A stretch of 36,307 nucleotides of DNA from an uncultured Anaerolineaceae bacterium (GCA_937967805.1 CALBTC010000393.1:1-36307), one strand, 5' to 3'; positions 1 through 8,529 are shown, counted from the stretch's first letter. The notes: generated by a model not told the origin, from the letters alone. Program-made: numbers and translations.

Positions 1-320
1 GCTTCGGCGACGATGGTGCTGCTGGGCTTGACGGCGTACGGGTGGCTTTCGCTGCCCACCCAGACGGCGCGAATCTCCTGCGGGTTGATACGGCCGCGCA
101 TGAGCGCATTGCGAGCGGCTTCAATCGACATGGTGATGACGTCTTCGTCCAGCCCGTTAACCGCTTTTTCCACGATGGGCGTACCGCCCGTGCCGTTGGT
201 CCACATTTTAGAAACCTCGCTGGCGGGCAGGCGGTAGCGGGGTACGTAGGCACCGTAGCCCACAATACCCACCGGGCGGTCCGGTTTCATCAGTCCAGTT
301 TCGGGTTTAAATTCACTCAT
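1..320 (-). CDS. Hydroxymethylglutaryl-CoA synthase, archaeal type (3' part cut off by window edge)
   Basis: Condenses acetyl-CoA with acetoacetyl-CoA to HMG-CoA, the first committed step of the mevalonate route to isoprenoids. The translated N-terminal 106 residues contain [15 protein letters not shown] near residue 18, then [18 protein letters not shown] and [20 protein letters not shown], which are hallmark blocks of the archaeal/bacterial HMG-CoA synthase branch of the thiolase superfamily. The catalytic cysteine lies beyond the window edge. The ATG at 320 starts the family's usual N-terminus. HMG-CoA reductase lies 40 bases upstream on the same strand, so the two probably form an operon making mevalonate. 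Identification is from recognised motifs, not a search. Confidence 0.9.
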   Translation of the reverse strand, partial: MSEFKPETGLMKPDRPVGIVGYGAYVPRYRLPASEVSKMWTNGTGGTPIVEKAVNGLDEDVITMSIEAARNALMRGRINPQEIRAVWVGSESHPYAVKPSSTIVAE

Positions 321-329
321 TTTGTCCTC

Positions 330-405
330 TATTCGGTATTCCGTAATCTGTAATCGGTATTTAGTAAGAGTTTACCGATGACCGTTCACCGGTTACCGAT
401 AACCG
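330..405. repeat. Intergenic 'ttaccg/gtaatc' word repeat
   Basis: Near-repeats of the words gtaatcggta, ttaccgatga and accgttcaccggttaccg, partly inverted (taatcggta against taccgat). It fills the gap between the HMG-CoA reductase and synthase genes and runs into the reductase stop region. The same words recur at 12080-12125 and 16818-16895, so this is a dispersed intergenic family. Confidence 0.6.
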
Positions 406-1671
406 CAATAATTCTGCCGCGCGTTCGACGCGGATGTTTTGTTCGGCGACAAGCGTGTCGGCGATTTTTTGCACCATGCCATCCTGGGCGCCGGCGGCCA
501 GGGCTACCTGGCGAGCGTGCAGGCGCATGTGTCCTTTTTGGATGCCGACGGTGGCCAGGGCATTGATAGCTGCCAGGTTTTGCGCCAGCCCCACGGCGGC
601 CATCACCTGGGCCAGCTCGGGGGCAGAGGCCACATTCAAAATTTTCATGGCCGCACGGGCGGTAGGATGCACTTTGGTGGCGCCGCCCACCATGCCGACG
701 GCCAGCGGCAGCGTGATTTCGCCGTACAGATCGCCGTTTTCATCCACGTGCCAATCGGTCAGGGCGCGGTATTGGCCGTCTTTGGCGGCGTAGGCGTGGG
801 CGCCGGCCTCGACGGCGCGCCAGTCGTTGCCGGTAGCGATGCAGACGGCGTCGATGCCGTTCATGATGCCTTTGTTGTGCGTGGCTGCCCGGTACGGGTC
901 CACCACGGCAAAGGCGTTGGCTTCTTCGATTAATTTAGCCACATCGCTGCCGGGGATCTCGGCGGTGGCCAACTGGCCGGCGGGAATGGTGCAGCGGGCG
1001 GTGGCGGTGCGCTGGTCGGCCAGGTTAGAGAGGATGCGCAGGTTGGTACGGCCGTTTGTCAATTCGGCAATTTTGGGCGCCAATGATTCCAGCGAGGTAT
1101 TAATGGCATTGGCCCCCATGGCGTCGCGCGTGTCAAAATGCAGGTGAACCACGAGCATGGGGCCAACGAGCGTGTCGGGGAAAGGTCGGGCTACGATGTC
1201 TAATGCGCCGCCGCCCAGGCTGACGATCACCCGGTCACAGCAGTTGGCGATTTCCAGCAGTTCTGCCTTGTTTGCCTCTATGGCGGCGATGGCTGCGTCC
1301 ATGTCGGGAATATCCAGCACCTGAATCTGGCCAATCATGACCGGATCGGTCGCTTCGGTGTGGAAACCGCCGCCGGCGCGAATTTTCTTGGCGGCGTTGC
1401 TGACGGCGGCGACGACGCTGGGTTCTTCGACAGCCATGGGAATGAGGTAATCACGGCCGTTGATCAAAAAGTTGGCGGCGATTCCCAGCGGCAGGGCAAA
1501 GGTGCCCAGCGTGTTTTCGATCATTTTATCGGCCTGCTCGTTGGCCAGCCCCTGGCCTTTCAACACTTCTACATCGGCATCGTCCAATCCGGCCCAGTCG
1601 GCCACGATGTTTACCCGTTCGTCGAGCGGCCGTTTGTAAAATCCTGGTAATCTTGATGATTTGTCGCCCAC
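361..1671 (-). CDS. mvaA: Hydroxymethylglutaryl-CoA reductase, class II
   Basis: Interconverts HMG-CoA and mevalonate with a nicotinamide cofactor. At 436 residues it matches the length of the Pseudomonas mevalonii class II enzyme and lacks a membrane domain. Visible signatures are [15 protein letters not shown] with the active-site Glu, [34 protein letters not shown] with the catalytic Asp, the catalytic Lys in [12 protein letters not shown], and the C-terminal His in [12 protein letters not shown]. The start is a GTG at 1671, chosen because GAGGAG lies about 6 bases upstream. With HMG-CoA synthase directly downstream, the biosynthetic direction is likelier than mevalonate breakdown. The last codons run into the intergenic word repeat. 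Confidence 0.95.
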   Translation of the reverse strand: MGDKSSRLPGFYKRPLDERVNIVADWAGLDDADVEVLKGQGLANEQADKMIENTLGTFALPLGIAANFLINGRDYLIPMAVEEPSVVAAVSNAAKKIRAGGGFHTEATDPVMIGQIQVLDIPDMDAAIAAIEANKAELLEIANCCDRVIVSLGGGALDIVARPFPDTLVGPMLVVHLHFDTRDAMGANAINTSLESLAPKIAELTNGRTNLRILSNLADQRTATARCTIPAGQLATAEIPGSDVAKLIEEANAFAVVDPYRAATHNKGIMNGIDAVCIATGNDWRAVEAGAHAYAAKDGQYRALTDWHVDENGDLYGEITLPLAVGMVGGATKVHPTARAAMKILNVASAPELAQVMAAVGLAQNLAAINALATVGIQKGHMRLHARQVALAAGAQDGMVQKIADTLVAEQNIRVERAAELLRLSVTGERSSVNSY

Positions 1672-2115
1672 TTGTGTCTCCTCATTCTAAAAAAATTAAC
1701 GCAAAGGCGCGGAGGCGCTGAGAAAGTTGTTTTCATGACTAGGTTTTCCGCTTTGCCTTTCTTATAAAAAGGTTATGAAATGTACGGCCGTTTGCCAGCG
1801 AGCAGCGTTGGGCCGCACCATTTCCGAATATAGCGGGGAAAAACTGTCAAAAGCTGTCATGAGAGGGATTGGGAGACAAAATGAGACAAATTTTAAGACG
1901 ATAAAGGTCTTTCCTAAGAGCGAAATGAGCTTTACCAATTTGGCCAGACAATCCCCATCGCACCAGATTGACTCCGGGGTATTCACAAAAAATATGCTTG
2001 ACCCGCGATCTATCCTCGTGTAGGATTCTGCACACATGATGACGATGACGTACCCGCAGTTCCTCACCAGGGACATTTGTTGTAACAGGGAATCTCTCTA
2101 CTCCGGACTTTTTGC
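1672..2115. other. Intergenic region, divergent spacer
   Basis: This 444-base gap separates the minus-strand mevalonate genes from the plus-strand gene at 2116. A copy of a dispersed element (acgcaaaggcgcggaggcg, 1699-1722) resembles the one at 3964-3999. A promoter is annotated at 1998-2026. No convincing gene is present: an 82-codon open frame at 1775-2023 has no ribosome binding site and no recognisable protein features. Confidence 0.5.
1998..2026 (+). promoter_or_regulatory. Sigma70-type promoter for the gene at 2116
   Basis: A -35 box TTGACC (1998-2003), a 17-base spacer and a -10 box TAGGAT (2021-2026) stand upstream of the start at 2116, leaving a leader of roughly 80 bases. Confidence 0.55.
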
Positions 2116-3960
2116 ATGAAACCAACTTCTCTAACCGGCATAGCCTTAACGTTAGTGATGCTCCTGCTCGTTTTGCTGGCTGCCTTTGTTTTTTTGTTCC
2201 AGGGACGGCAGCAGGTGGTGGAGCAGCGTGACGGGCTGGAAACGCAAACGGCCGATCTACAACAAGAGTTAGCCCAAACTGAACTGGACCGGGCCGCTGC
2301 CGAATCAACGCGGGCGGCTACGGCCGATGCCCTGGCCACGGCCGAATCCAATGCCGTGCTGCTGGATGGCGAACTGGTGCGCAGCCAGCAAGAAGTTGAT
2401 GCCCTTACCGAGCAGTTGGACGCCGCCAGCCAGACGATCACCACGCTGCAAAGTCAGCAGGAAGAAGTATTGGCCCAGCCGCCGGAAGTGGCTATTTTGT
2501 CGCCGACCAGCGGCCGTATCCTGCCCCAGGGCGAACCGGTAAACATTGTCCTCGTCGCCACCGATCCCAAAGGGGTTACCTCGGTGAATCTGGCGATTAA
2601 TGACGAACCGGTGGAAACATACATGCCGGGGAACGAGACGTTATTTACGGCCGTTTCCCCCTGGGAGCCCACGCAAGCCAATGAATACGTCATCGCCCTG
2701 ACAGCCGTCAACAGCGAAGGCATCAGCAGCCGCAACGCCACCGTCACCGTCACCGTTGCCCTGGCCGACGCGGCCAGCCGGCCGGCCAGTGACAACAACG
2801 CCGCTCTGCGCCAGGACATCAGCGAGCTGGTGAGCGGCCTGCGTCAGCTCCCCACCGCCGGCAGTGCCGTGGATGAGCAGCTGGTGCCAGGCGTGCTGCT
2901 GCGTGAGGCGCAGCGAGAAGACGCCGCCCTCCTGGCTGCGAGCGACCGCTGGCTAATGGCCGGCGCGCTGGGCGCGGCTTTCGATTTTGCCCCGGCGGAT
3001 TTTGACTACGAGGCATTGCTCCTGGCGGCGCACAATGCGGCCACGCCTGCCCTGTACCGAACACTGGCTGATGAGATGCTGCTGCTGGATGAGGTGGAGG
3101 AATTTACGGCCGTTGCCCAACTAGGCTACGTACGGCAGTTGCTGTATCAGATTCAGGACCAAAACTTTGGCCTGGATGGGCTCATCACGGGGGAGCTAAC
3201 GCTGGATGGTGCGCTGGCGCTGGCGGCGCTGAGCGAAGGGGAGGCGACGGTGGTGCAGGAGAACTTTCTTGCTGCTCGTTACTTGCCGTTGGAAACGGCC
3301 GTCATCCGCGAAACGTGGGTGATTGATATGGCCGTATTGGCCGACGCCCCCACCGCCCTCGCCAACCGGCTGCTGTTTCCTTACGAATTTGGCGACGACT
3401 TTGCCCGTTTTCTTTATGAAACGGGTGGTTACCCGGCCTTGAATGGCGCATGGGGCAATCCACCACAATCGACCGAGCAAATTCTGCACCCGGAAGCATA
3501 CGTCGCCGATGAAGGCCCTGCCCTGGTGACGCTGCCGGATTTGCAAACGCTGCTGGGGGATGAGTGGACATTGGCGGCCGAATCGGTGCTGGGCGAATTT
3601 ATGCTGCGGCAATACCTGGCGCAGCAGTTGAACGACTCTCAGGTGGAAACGGCCGCTTCCGGCTGGGGCGGTGATCGCTTTGCCATTTACACCAATGAGG
3701 CAGACGGCAGCTTTGTCATGGTCTTACACACCGTTTGGGACACCGTCACGGACAGCACCGAGTTTGCTGCGCTCTACCCCAACTATCCCACCCGCCTGTT
3801 CGGCAGCAGCGGCGAGCTGCAAGCCAACGGCGGCGAGTGCTGGCCGGGCGAAGGCGAACTTATCTGCCTGTACCAGTCTGAGCAAGAAACCCTCGTCGTG
3901 CGCGGCCCGGATATGGCCCTGGTTCTGGAAGTCGTCAACGCCATTTTCCCCGCTGAGTGA
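2116..3960 (+). CDS. Membrane-anchored extracytoplasmic protein, probable inactive gluzincin-peptidase relative
   Basis: A 614-residue protein. It begins with a single hydrophobic segment (about residues 8-30), continues with an Ala/Gln/Glu-rich coiled coil (about 35-115), then an Ig-like beta region (about 122-215, starting PEVAILSPTSGRILPQGEPV) and a large C-terminal domain. That domain has ALSEGEATVVQENFL, FPYEFGDDFARFLYETGGYP, PPQSTEQILHPEAY and AASGWGGDRFAIY, in the same order I recall from large surface zinc-metallopeptidase-like proteins of archaea, Actinobacteria and Chloroflexota. In those, an HExxH helix runs into a QDQ segment. Here the equivalent stretch ends in QIQDQNF but reads RQLLY at residues 340-344, so the zinc site appears lost. 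The gene stands alone behind a good promoter. The family call is from memory; the loss of HExxH is directly visible. Confidence 0.6.
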   Translation: MKPTSLTGIALTLVMLLLVLLAAFVFLFQGRQQVVEQRDGLETQTADLQQELAQTELDRAAAESTRAATADALATAESNAVLLDGELVRSQQEVDALTEQLDAASQTITTLQSQQEEVLAQPPEVAILSPTSGRILPQGEPVNIVLVATDPKGVTSVNLAINDEPVETYMPGNETLFTAVSPWEPTQANEYVIALTAVNSEGISSRNATVTVTVALADAASRPASDNNAALRQDISELVSGLRQLPTAGSAVDEQLVPGVLLREAQREDAALLAASDRWLMAGALGAAFDFAPADFDYEALLLAAHNAATPALYRTLADEMLLLDEVEEFTAVAQLGYVRQLLYQIQDQNFGLDGLITGELTLDGALALAALSEGEATVVQENFLAARYLPLETAVIRETWVIDMAVLADAPTALANRLLFPYEFGDDFARFLYETGGYPALNGAWGNPPQSTEQILHPEAYVADEGPALVTLPDLQTLLGDEWTLAAESVLGEFMLRQYLAQQLNDSQVETAASGWGGDRFAIYTNEADGSFVMVLHTVWDTVTDSTEFAALYPNYPTRLFGSSGELQANGGECWPGEGELICLYQSEQETLVVRGPDMALVLEVVNAIFPAE

Positions 3961-4200
3961 TTTCACGCAAAGGCGCAAAGCTCTAGAGCCCCAGAGAAAA
4001 CTTACTATCCTCGCTTGTCATTTCCGCGAAGGCGGGAATCCAGCTCTAACCCAAATTGCCATTCTGAATGGAGCGCAGCGAAATGAAGAATCCCTCTAAA
4101 CTTTGCCAGCCGGAGCCTTTGCTCGCGGCCAAAGTATGCTTTTTTGTTATGCTGTAGGGATGCTTCGCTGTGCTCAGAATGACAATTGGGTTGCCAGAGG
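3961..4200. repeat. Cluster of dispersed intergenic repeats between convergent genes
   Basis: This gap lies between two convergent genes. It holds an acgcaaaggcgcaaag element (3964-3999), a REP-like element around tttccgcgaaggcgggaatc (4012-4044), and a pair of inverted 'attctga...gcgcagcgaa' elements (4059-4097 and 4156-4189) that could fold together. The REP-like element recurs inverted at 11592-11620. The arrangement may serve as a two-way transcription barrier, which is inference. Confidence 0.6.
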
Positions 4201-4470
4201 TCAGGGAATCTGCACGTCGTCGACAATGCCGACGATGACGGCGCGGACGGGGGCGATTTTCATGTTGAGCACCTGGCGGGCGCCGTTGCCTTCATCGATC
4301 ACCAGCACCTTATCCCCCACGCCTGCCTGCGCCACATCGACGCAAATGTCATACTCGTCGGTGGGTTCGCCATCTTCCCCCAGCCGGTCAACGATGAGTA
4401 GTTTACGGCCGTTAAACGCCGCATGTTTAATCGTTGCCACCACCGTGCCGCTAACCCGTCCTATATACAT
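4201..4470 (-). CDS. BMC-P (EutN/CcmL-type) microcompartment vertex protein, satellite copy
   Basis: An 89-residue protein with the whole EutN/CcmL fold pattern: it begins MYIGRVSGTVVATIKH, has KLLIVDRLGEDGEP in the middle and ends PVRAVIVGIVDDVQIP. BMC-P proteins form pentamers that cap the vertices of bacterial microcompartments. It resembles the BMC-P at 11725-11994: both end in a GIVDDVQ motif encoded by nearly the same bases (cgtcgtcgacaatgccgacg), so they are probably paralogues. It lies more than 7 kb from the main shell block, alone on its strand, and the start ATG at 4470 has only a weak upstream Shine-Dalgarno. It probably serves the same compartment, as an alternative or extra vertex protein. 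Confidence 0.9.
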   Translation of the reverse strand: MYIGRVSGTVVATIKHAAFNGRKLLIVDRLGEDGEPTDEYDICVDVAQAGVGDKVLVIDEGNGARQVLNMKIAPVRAVIVGIVDDVQIP

Positions 4471-4516
4471 GCCCTAATCGTAAAGCGAAACCGCCAAATC
4501 GACAATCTCAATTTGC

Positions 4517-4545
4517 TTGTCACCCTCCCTGGCCTATGTTATCCT
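4517..4545 (+). promoter_or_regulatory. Sigma70-type promoter for the membrane protein-CHAT operon
   Basis: TTGTCA (4517-4522), a 17-base spacer and TATCCT (4540-4545) point toward the genes beginning at 4709. The resulting leader of about 155 bases contains a word repeat at 4612-4672. Confidence 0.5.
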
Positions 4546-4611
4546 GTCTGCGTTATTTATGTGCGCAACTTTTTTTGGCTCTTTGGAAATTCAAGGGATG
4601 AATAGACCCGT

Positions 4612-4672
4612 AAGACGTGAAAAGTGATTTACGTCTGGTCACGCTTCACGTTTCACGCATCACGCAAATTCC
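4612..4672. repeat. Intergenic 'cgtgaaa/tttcacg' word repeat
   Basis: Contains gtaagacgtgaaaagtg and then the related inverted words tcacgcttcacgtttcacg and catcacgc. It can form only an imperfect hairpin. It belongs to the same style of low-complexity inverted element seen in most gaps of the window and lies in the leader of the gene at 4709. Confidence 0.45.
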
Positions 4673-4708
4673 CATGAAATCCGAATGCCCCTTTACTCTT
4701 GGAGAAAA

Positions 4709-5059
4709 ATGGTAGTTGTAGGTGTAATTGGCGCTGGGCTGGTGTGGGGCTGGCTGCTTGTGCTGTTTGTTGATCAGCGCCCGGTTCGCCTGCGCTCCCC
4801 TCAAAAAGATGCCGGCGCCGAAGCCATCCCCTCAAAATTTGTTCGTTTCCTGACAGCTTTTGTTGAAAAATGGCAAATGGAAAGACGGCCGTATCTCAAC
4901 CTTCTTGCCGTGGCCATCTTCACCGCCGGGTTTGCCTGGCTCATCTACACGCTCACCAACGCCACACTGCTCATTCACTTCTTTATTGCCCTTGTCCTCA
5001 CCTTTTTAATTCATTTTGCCTGGCGGCAGCAGCTGCGCCGGGCGCAAAATAGTTCATAA
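4709..5059 (+). CDS. Small membrane protein of unknown function
   Basis: I do not recognise this 116-residue protein. It has a hydrophobic segment at the N-terminus (MVVVGVIGAGLVWGWLLVLF), a basic polar stretch with QRPVRLRSPQKD, and a long hydrophobic C-terminal half (NLLAVAIFTAGFAWLIYTL and LIHFFIALVLTFLIHFAW), giving about three membrane passes. The ATG at 4709 is preferred over an in-frame ATG at 4685 because GGAG sits four bases before it. A second membrane protein gene starts 34 bases after its stop and a CHAT-domain gene follows, suggesting one transcript. Whether the membrane proteins work with the CHAT protein is inference from order alone. Confidence 0.65.
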   Translation: MVVVGVIGAGLVWGWLLVLFVDQRPVRLRSPQKDAGAEAIPSKFVRFLTAFVEKWQMERRPYLNLLAVAIFTAGFAWLIYTLTNATLLIHFFIALVLTFLIHFAWRQQLRRAQNSS

Positions 5060-5093
5060 AACTTTACCGACCGTTCAACAGGAGGAACGACCC

Positions 5094-5522
5094 ATGTATT
5101 TTCAGGAAGCCGCAGAGGTAGTAGAAGCAACCCGGATTCAAATTTTAGGAGCTGTTGGCTTTGGTGCCATCATTGGTTGGCTGGTCTATTACATCAACCG
5201 GTATCGCACCGGCGATGTCCAGTTTAGCGATCTGGCAACTGTGATTGGTATTCTGGGTGGCGGGGCCATCCTGGCCCTCTTCCCGGCCTCAACCGATCTT
5301 TTTGGCGGTTATGGCATTGGCCTGTTCATTGGCTTCTTCAGCTACTTTATTTTTCTCATGATTTGGGTGGCTATTTCTAAGAAATTTGGTGTGGAATGGT
5401 TCCTGGACGGCCGTTCCAAAAAGCTGGCCGATGACGAAATGGGGCGCAAAGAAGCCGCCGAAGTTTCTGGTCGTGAACAGACTGCCATGTCCGACAGGGG
5501 CGACACCGGCGGACGTGAATAA
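5094..5522 (+). CDS. Small multi-pass membrane protein of unknown function
   Basis: A 142-residue protein with three predicted membrane segments: about 18-36 (ILGAVGFGAIIGWLVYYI), 50-66 (VIGILGGGAILALFPA) and 72-98 (YGIGLFIGFFSYFIFLMIW). The tail after residue 105 is polar and charged. I do not recognise the family. A strong Shine-Dalgarno, AGGAGG, lies just before the ATG at 5094 and fixes the start. It sits between another membrane protein gene and the CHAT-domain gene, all on the plus strand. The gap to the CHAT gene carries an inverted repeat, so expression may be uncoupled there. Confidence 0.7.
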   Translation: MYFQEAAEVVEATRIQILGAVGFGAIIGWLVYYINRYRTGDVQFSDLATVIGILGGGAILALFPASTDLFGGYGIGLFIGFFSYFIFLMIWVAISKKFGVEWFLDGRSKKLADDEMGRKEAAEVSGREQTAMSDRGDTGGRE

Positions 5523-5544
5523 ACCGGGTGACAGGTTACACGTT

Positions 5545-5600
5545 GCAAGTGGCAAGTAATGTTGGCTTAGGAGCGTTGCCACTTGCTACCTGCCACTTGC
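5545..5600. repeat. Intergenic 'gcaagtggcaa' inverted repeat
   Basis: gcaagtggcaa (5545-5555) pairs perfectly with ttgccacttgc (5576-5586). A further tgccacttgc follows at 5591-5600. It lies between the second membrane protein and the CHAT gene and resembles the words in the deoC-rpiB gap at 19158-19221. Confidence 0.65.
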
Positions 5601-5644
5601 TGCTTCTTCTAACAGTGCCAATAAATATTTAGGACAGGTGCAAA

Positions 5645-7891
5645 ATGGCTGATTCCCAACAGATTCGCGCAGAGATTGTGACGCGGCTGCTAAACGATGC
5701 CGCATTTTTTGATCGTTTTTCGCAGGACCCGGACGCCGTTCTGGCCGAATACCCTGACCTGGACCGGTTCGACGGCCGTTACCTGAAAGATAAAATTGAA
5801 GATTGGGACAGCCTGGCAAAGGTCGCCAACCGGTTTGGCGTCGCGGTGCCGGAACGGCCGTCTGCGCCAATGATCGCCCAATTTGATAATCCACCCCGCT
5901 TGCAAATGGTGCTCCATCTGCGGGATGATCCGGCCTTTTTTGCCCTCTTCCACAAAGACCCGGCGGCTGCGCTGGCCGCATACCCCGCCCTGGATGACGA
6001 TGATGCCGAATACATTCAGGAGTACGTCACCGATGCCGCCCGCCTGCAACAACTCATCGACCGCTACGAGGACGTGGTACGATCGGCTACCCCCTTCACG
6101 CCGGGAGACAAAAGTGTCGATGTCCCACCCCCACGCTACGTCAACACCGGCTTTGCCGGCCAAAACACCCCCACCGAGCTCATTGAAAGCTTCAATACGC
6201 CGCTGCCTGCGGCCCAGCCCCACTACTTTTGGCTGCAGATTGGCGATCTGATGGCTGAAGGGTTGGCCCAGGAGGGAATCGCTTTGCCTACCGACAAGCT
6301 GCCGCCTGAGGCTCGGTTGACGATTGCTCTCTTTTCCTATGAAGGAGAAATCGAGCTCATAGGCGCCGAGACGGGAGAAATTCAGCTTGCCCCCAGAGGC
6401 GACATTTTGGTGACGCGCCGGGCCGATGAGCCGGCCGGCGTGCCCGAGAACATTTTGAATCAGCGGCTTTATTTTGCCGTGCGCACGATGAATGGGGAGG
6501 TGTACGGCCGTCTCCGCTGCAACATCTACTACCAAAACAACCTTGTCCAATCCCACCTCATTGTGGCCCGCGCGGCCGCCGCCCCGGCGCAGCAGGCGTA
6601 CCGCATGTTGTGGCACACGTCAGACTACACGCTCTCCAAAAGCCTGGATAGCGAACAGTTGGTGGCGATGGGCGAAAATGTGCTCAGCCTCATGGTGAAT
6701 GACAACGGCAACGGCAGCCACGGCTTTCGTTTTTTGGGCAAAAATGAGTTTAAAAATGACGCTACCCTCACCGCCGGGGCTATCGGCCAGCTGCAGGATT
6801 GGACGCGCGGCGCGCTGCGCAAAGCTGCCTGGGGCGACGATGAAGAATACACGCCGGGCAAAAAATACCAGTATGGCAGCCAGCTAGATATGAAAAAGCT
6901 CCAGGCTGATTTGCTCTCCATGACCATCAACGGCTTCCGCGCCTACGACTCTTTAATTGACGCCCTGGCGGGCGACTATGATCAAGCCACGGCGCTCATG
7001 GAAATGATGCGCCGGCCAGGGCAGGTGCAAATCGCCACCAAAGAAGCCGCCCAGCTCGTCATCCCCGCCGCCATGTTTTACGATTACCCTTTTCTCGACG
7101 GCAATGCGCCCGGCGATTATTCGCTTTGCCCCGAATTTTTAAAGGGGCTGGCGGGCGACAAGCCGCTGGAGGAAGGCGCCTGCTTCCAGGGGGATTGCCC
7201 CAGCTACGACGATGAGCTGGTGATTTGCCCCAGCGGATTTTGGGGATTTCGCCATTATCTTGGCTTACCGATGTCGGTGAAGGATTCGGCCGATGCCCCG
7301 CTGCGCATTGGTGGCGGCCCACCCAAGATGGCCGTGAGTGTGTGGACGGGGAGTGATTTTAAGGAACGGCCGTCTCACGAACAGCGTTTGCAACAAATGG
7401 GCGTCGGCTGGGAGTATGCCGACAGTCGAGACGAATCCCTGAACATGCTCAAAGCTACCGAATCCCAGGTGGTCTACTTCTACTGCCACGGCGGCCTCAC
7501 GGACAAAGGCGTGCCCTACCTGCTGCTGGGCGATAAAGCCGACGACTGGTTTGTTAGAAGTAATCTACGCCGTCGCGTCAGGTGGGAAAAGATACGGCCG
7601 CTGGTTTTCATCAACGGCTGCCACACCACCCAGCTCACCCCGGAACGGGCCCTTGACTTTGTCAGCGGCTTTGTGCAAACCAGCGGTGCGGCCGGCGTCA
7701 TCGGCACAGAAATTACCATTTTTGAACCCATCGCCACCCAGTTTGCTGAAGAATGCCTGCGCCGCTTCCTGTTTGACGGGCAAACGCTGGGCGAAGCCGT
7801 GCGCGGTGCCCGCCTGCACATGCTCAAAAACGGCAATCCCCTCGGCCTTGTCTACATCCCCTACGCCTTACCCGCCCTCAAGCTGGCCTAA
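5645..7891 (+). CDS. CHAT-domain (caspase-like) protein with duplicated N-terminal helical module
   Basis: A 748-residue protein. The C-terminal region is a CHAT domain, a clan CD cysteine peptidase fold: a His in VVYFYCHGGLTDKGVPYLLL (His615), then RPLVFINGCHTTQ with Cys659, followed by the VSGFVQTSGAAGVIGTEI block typical of CHAT proteins. The catalytic His-Cys pair is intact. The first 140 residues hold two similar helical units, LLNDAAFFDRFSQDPDAVLA (about 13-33) and LRDDPAFFALFHKDPAAALA (about 90-110), reminiscent of the leader-like helices of nitrile-hydratase-type RiPP precursors. The middle (about 180-590) is unrecognised. CHAT proteins act as peptidases in prokaryotic conflict and cell-death systems; a role here with the two upstream membrane proteins is inference. 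Start ATG at 5645. Confidence 0.8.
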   Translation: MADSQQIRAEIVTRLLNDAAFFDRFSQDPDAVLAEYPDLDRFDGRYLKDKIEDWDSLAKVANRFGVAVPERPSAPMIAQFDNPPRLQMVLHLRDDPAFFALFHKDPAAALAAYPALDDDDAEYIQEYVTDAARLQQLIDRYEDVVRSATPFTPGDKSVDVPPPRYVNTGFAGQNTPTELIESFNTPLPAAQPHYFWLQIGDLMAEGLAQEGIALPTDKLPPEARLTIALFSYEGEIELIGAETGEIQLAPRGDILVTRRADEPAGVPENILNQRLYFAVRTMNGEVYGRLRCNIYYQNNLVQSHLIVARAAAAPAQQAYRMLWHTSDYTLSKSLDSEQLVAMGENVLSLMVNDNGNGSHGFRFLGKNEFKNDATLTAGAIGQLQDWTRGALRKAAWGDDEEYTPGKKYQYGSQLDMKKLQADLLSMTINGFRAYDSLIDALAGDYDQATALMEMMRRPGQVQIATKEAAQLVIPAAMFYDYPFLDGNAPGDYSLCPEFLKGLAGDKPLEEGACFQGDCPSYDDELVICPSGFWGFRHYLGLPMSVKDSADAPLRIGGGPPKMAVSVWTGSDFKERPSHEQRLQQMGVGWEYADSRDESLNMLKATESQVVYFYCHGGLTDKGVPYLLLGDKADDWFVRSNLRRRVRWEKIRPLVFINGCHTTQLTPERALDFVSGFVQTSGAAGVIGTEITIFEPIATQFAEECLRRFLFDGQTLGEAVRGARLHMLKNGNPLGLVYIPYALPALKLA

Positions 7892-8007
7892 ACATTCCTG
7901 AAACATTCTGTTTTGAAGGGCTCGCCACCATGAATGGGAATTTGTAGCGCGATGGTTCGGCTGGCCCAAGACAACATTCGCGCCAACCCGTGGCCCCGGC
8001 AACGCTA

Positions 8008-8529
8008 ATGAAAATTGCCGAAACCGCTCGTTTGCAACTGTGCCACTTCACCCTCGACGATGCCCCATTTATTTTGGAGCTGGTCAACGATCCATCCTGG
8101 ATTCAGTTTATTGGTGACCGGGGCATCCGCACGCTGGCGCAGGCGGAGGATTACCTGCAAACCGGGCCGATGGCCAGCTACGCTGAAAATGGCTTTGGCC
8201 TATACCTGGTGCAGCGCCAGGCGGATGGCGCACGGTTGGGAATGTGTGGATTGGTGAAACGGCCGTCTCTACCCTACGTCGATATCGGCTTTGCTTTTTT
8301 GCCCCAGTTCACCGGCCAGGGATATGCGCTTGAGGCGGCAACGGCCGTTCTGCACCATGCCCGGTACGATCTCAACCTTTCGCCCATTGTCGCCATCGTG
8401 TCCCCAGGCAACCACCGTTCGATCAAATTACTTGAAAAGCTGGGGCTGCGCTTTCAGAAAATGATCTCCCTGGCCGAGAATCAGCCGGAAAGCATGTTGT
8501 TTCACCCCGATATTTTCCTCTGCGAGTAG
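8008..8529 (+). CDS. GNAT-family N-acetyltransferase (RimJ/RimL type)
   Basis: A 173-residue acetyltransferase that would move an acetyl group from acetyl-CoA to an amine. The order of blocks fits the RimJ/RimL-like GNAT group: ETARLQLCHFTLDDAPFI at the start, VDIGFAFLPQFTGQGYALEA as the beta-4 and acetyl-CoA binding loop (the QxxGxG/A-like QFTGQGYA), and VSPGNHRSIKLLEKLGLRF as the conserved N..S..L.EKLGF segment. The substrate cannot be told from sequence. The ATG at 8008 is preferred to an upstream in-frame GTG at 7990 because it begins the family's normal N-terminus. The gap before it (7892-8007) shows nothing recognisable. Confidence 0.88.
   Translation: MKIAETARLQLCHFTLDDAPFILELVNDPSWIQFIGDRGIRTLAQAEDYLQTGPMASYAENGFGLYLVQRQADGARLGMCGLVKRPSLPYVDIGFAFLPQFTGQGYALEAATAVLHHARYDLNLSPIVAIVSPGNHRSIKLLEKLGLRFQKMISLAENQPESMLFHPDIFLCE

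Noticed and set aside
1775..2023. A short 82-codon open frame in the 1672-2115 gap
   Set aside because: No ribosome site, no promoter in place and no protein-like pattern. The promoter at 1998 serves the next gene instead.
5690..6616. A 308-codon minus-strand open frame over the CHAT gene
   Set aside because: No recognisable protein features, and it is antisense to a frame with clear domain content and a good start.
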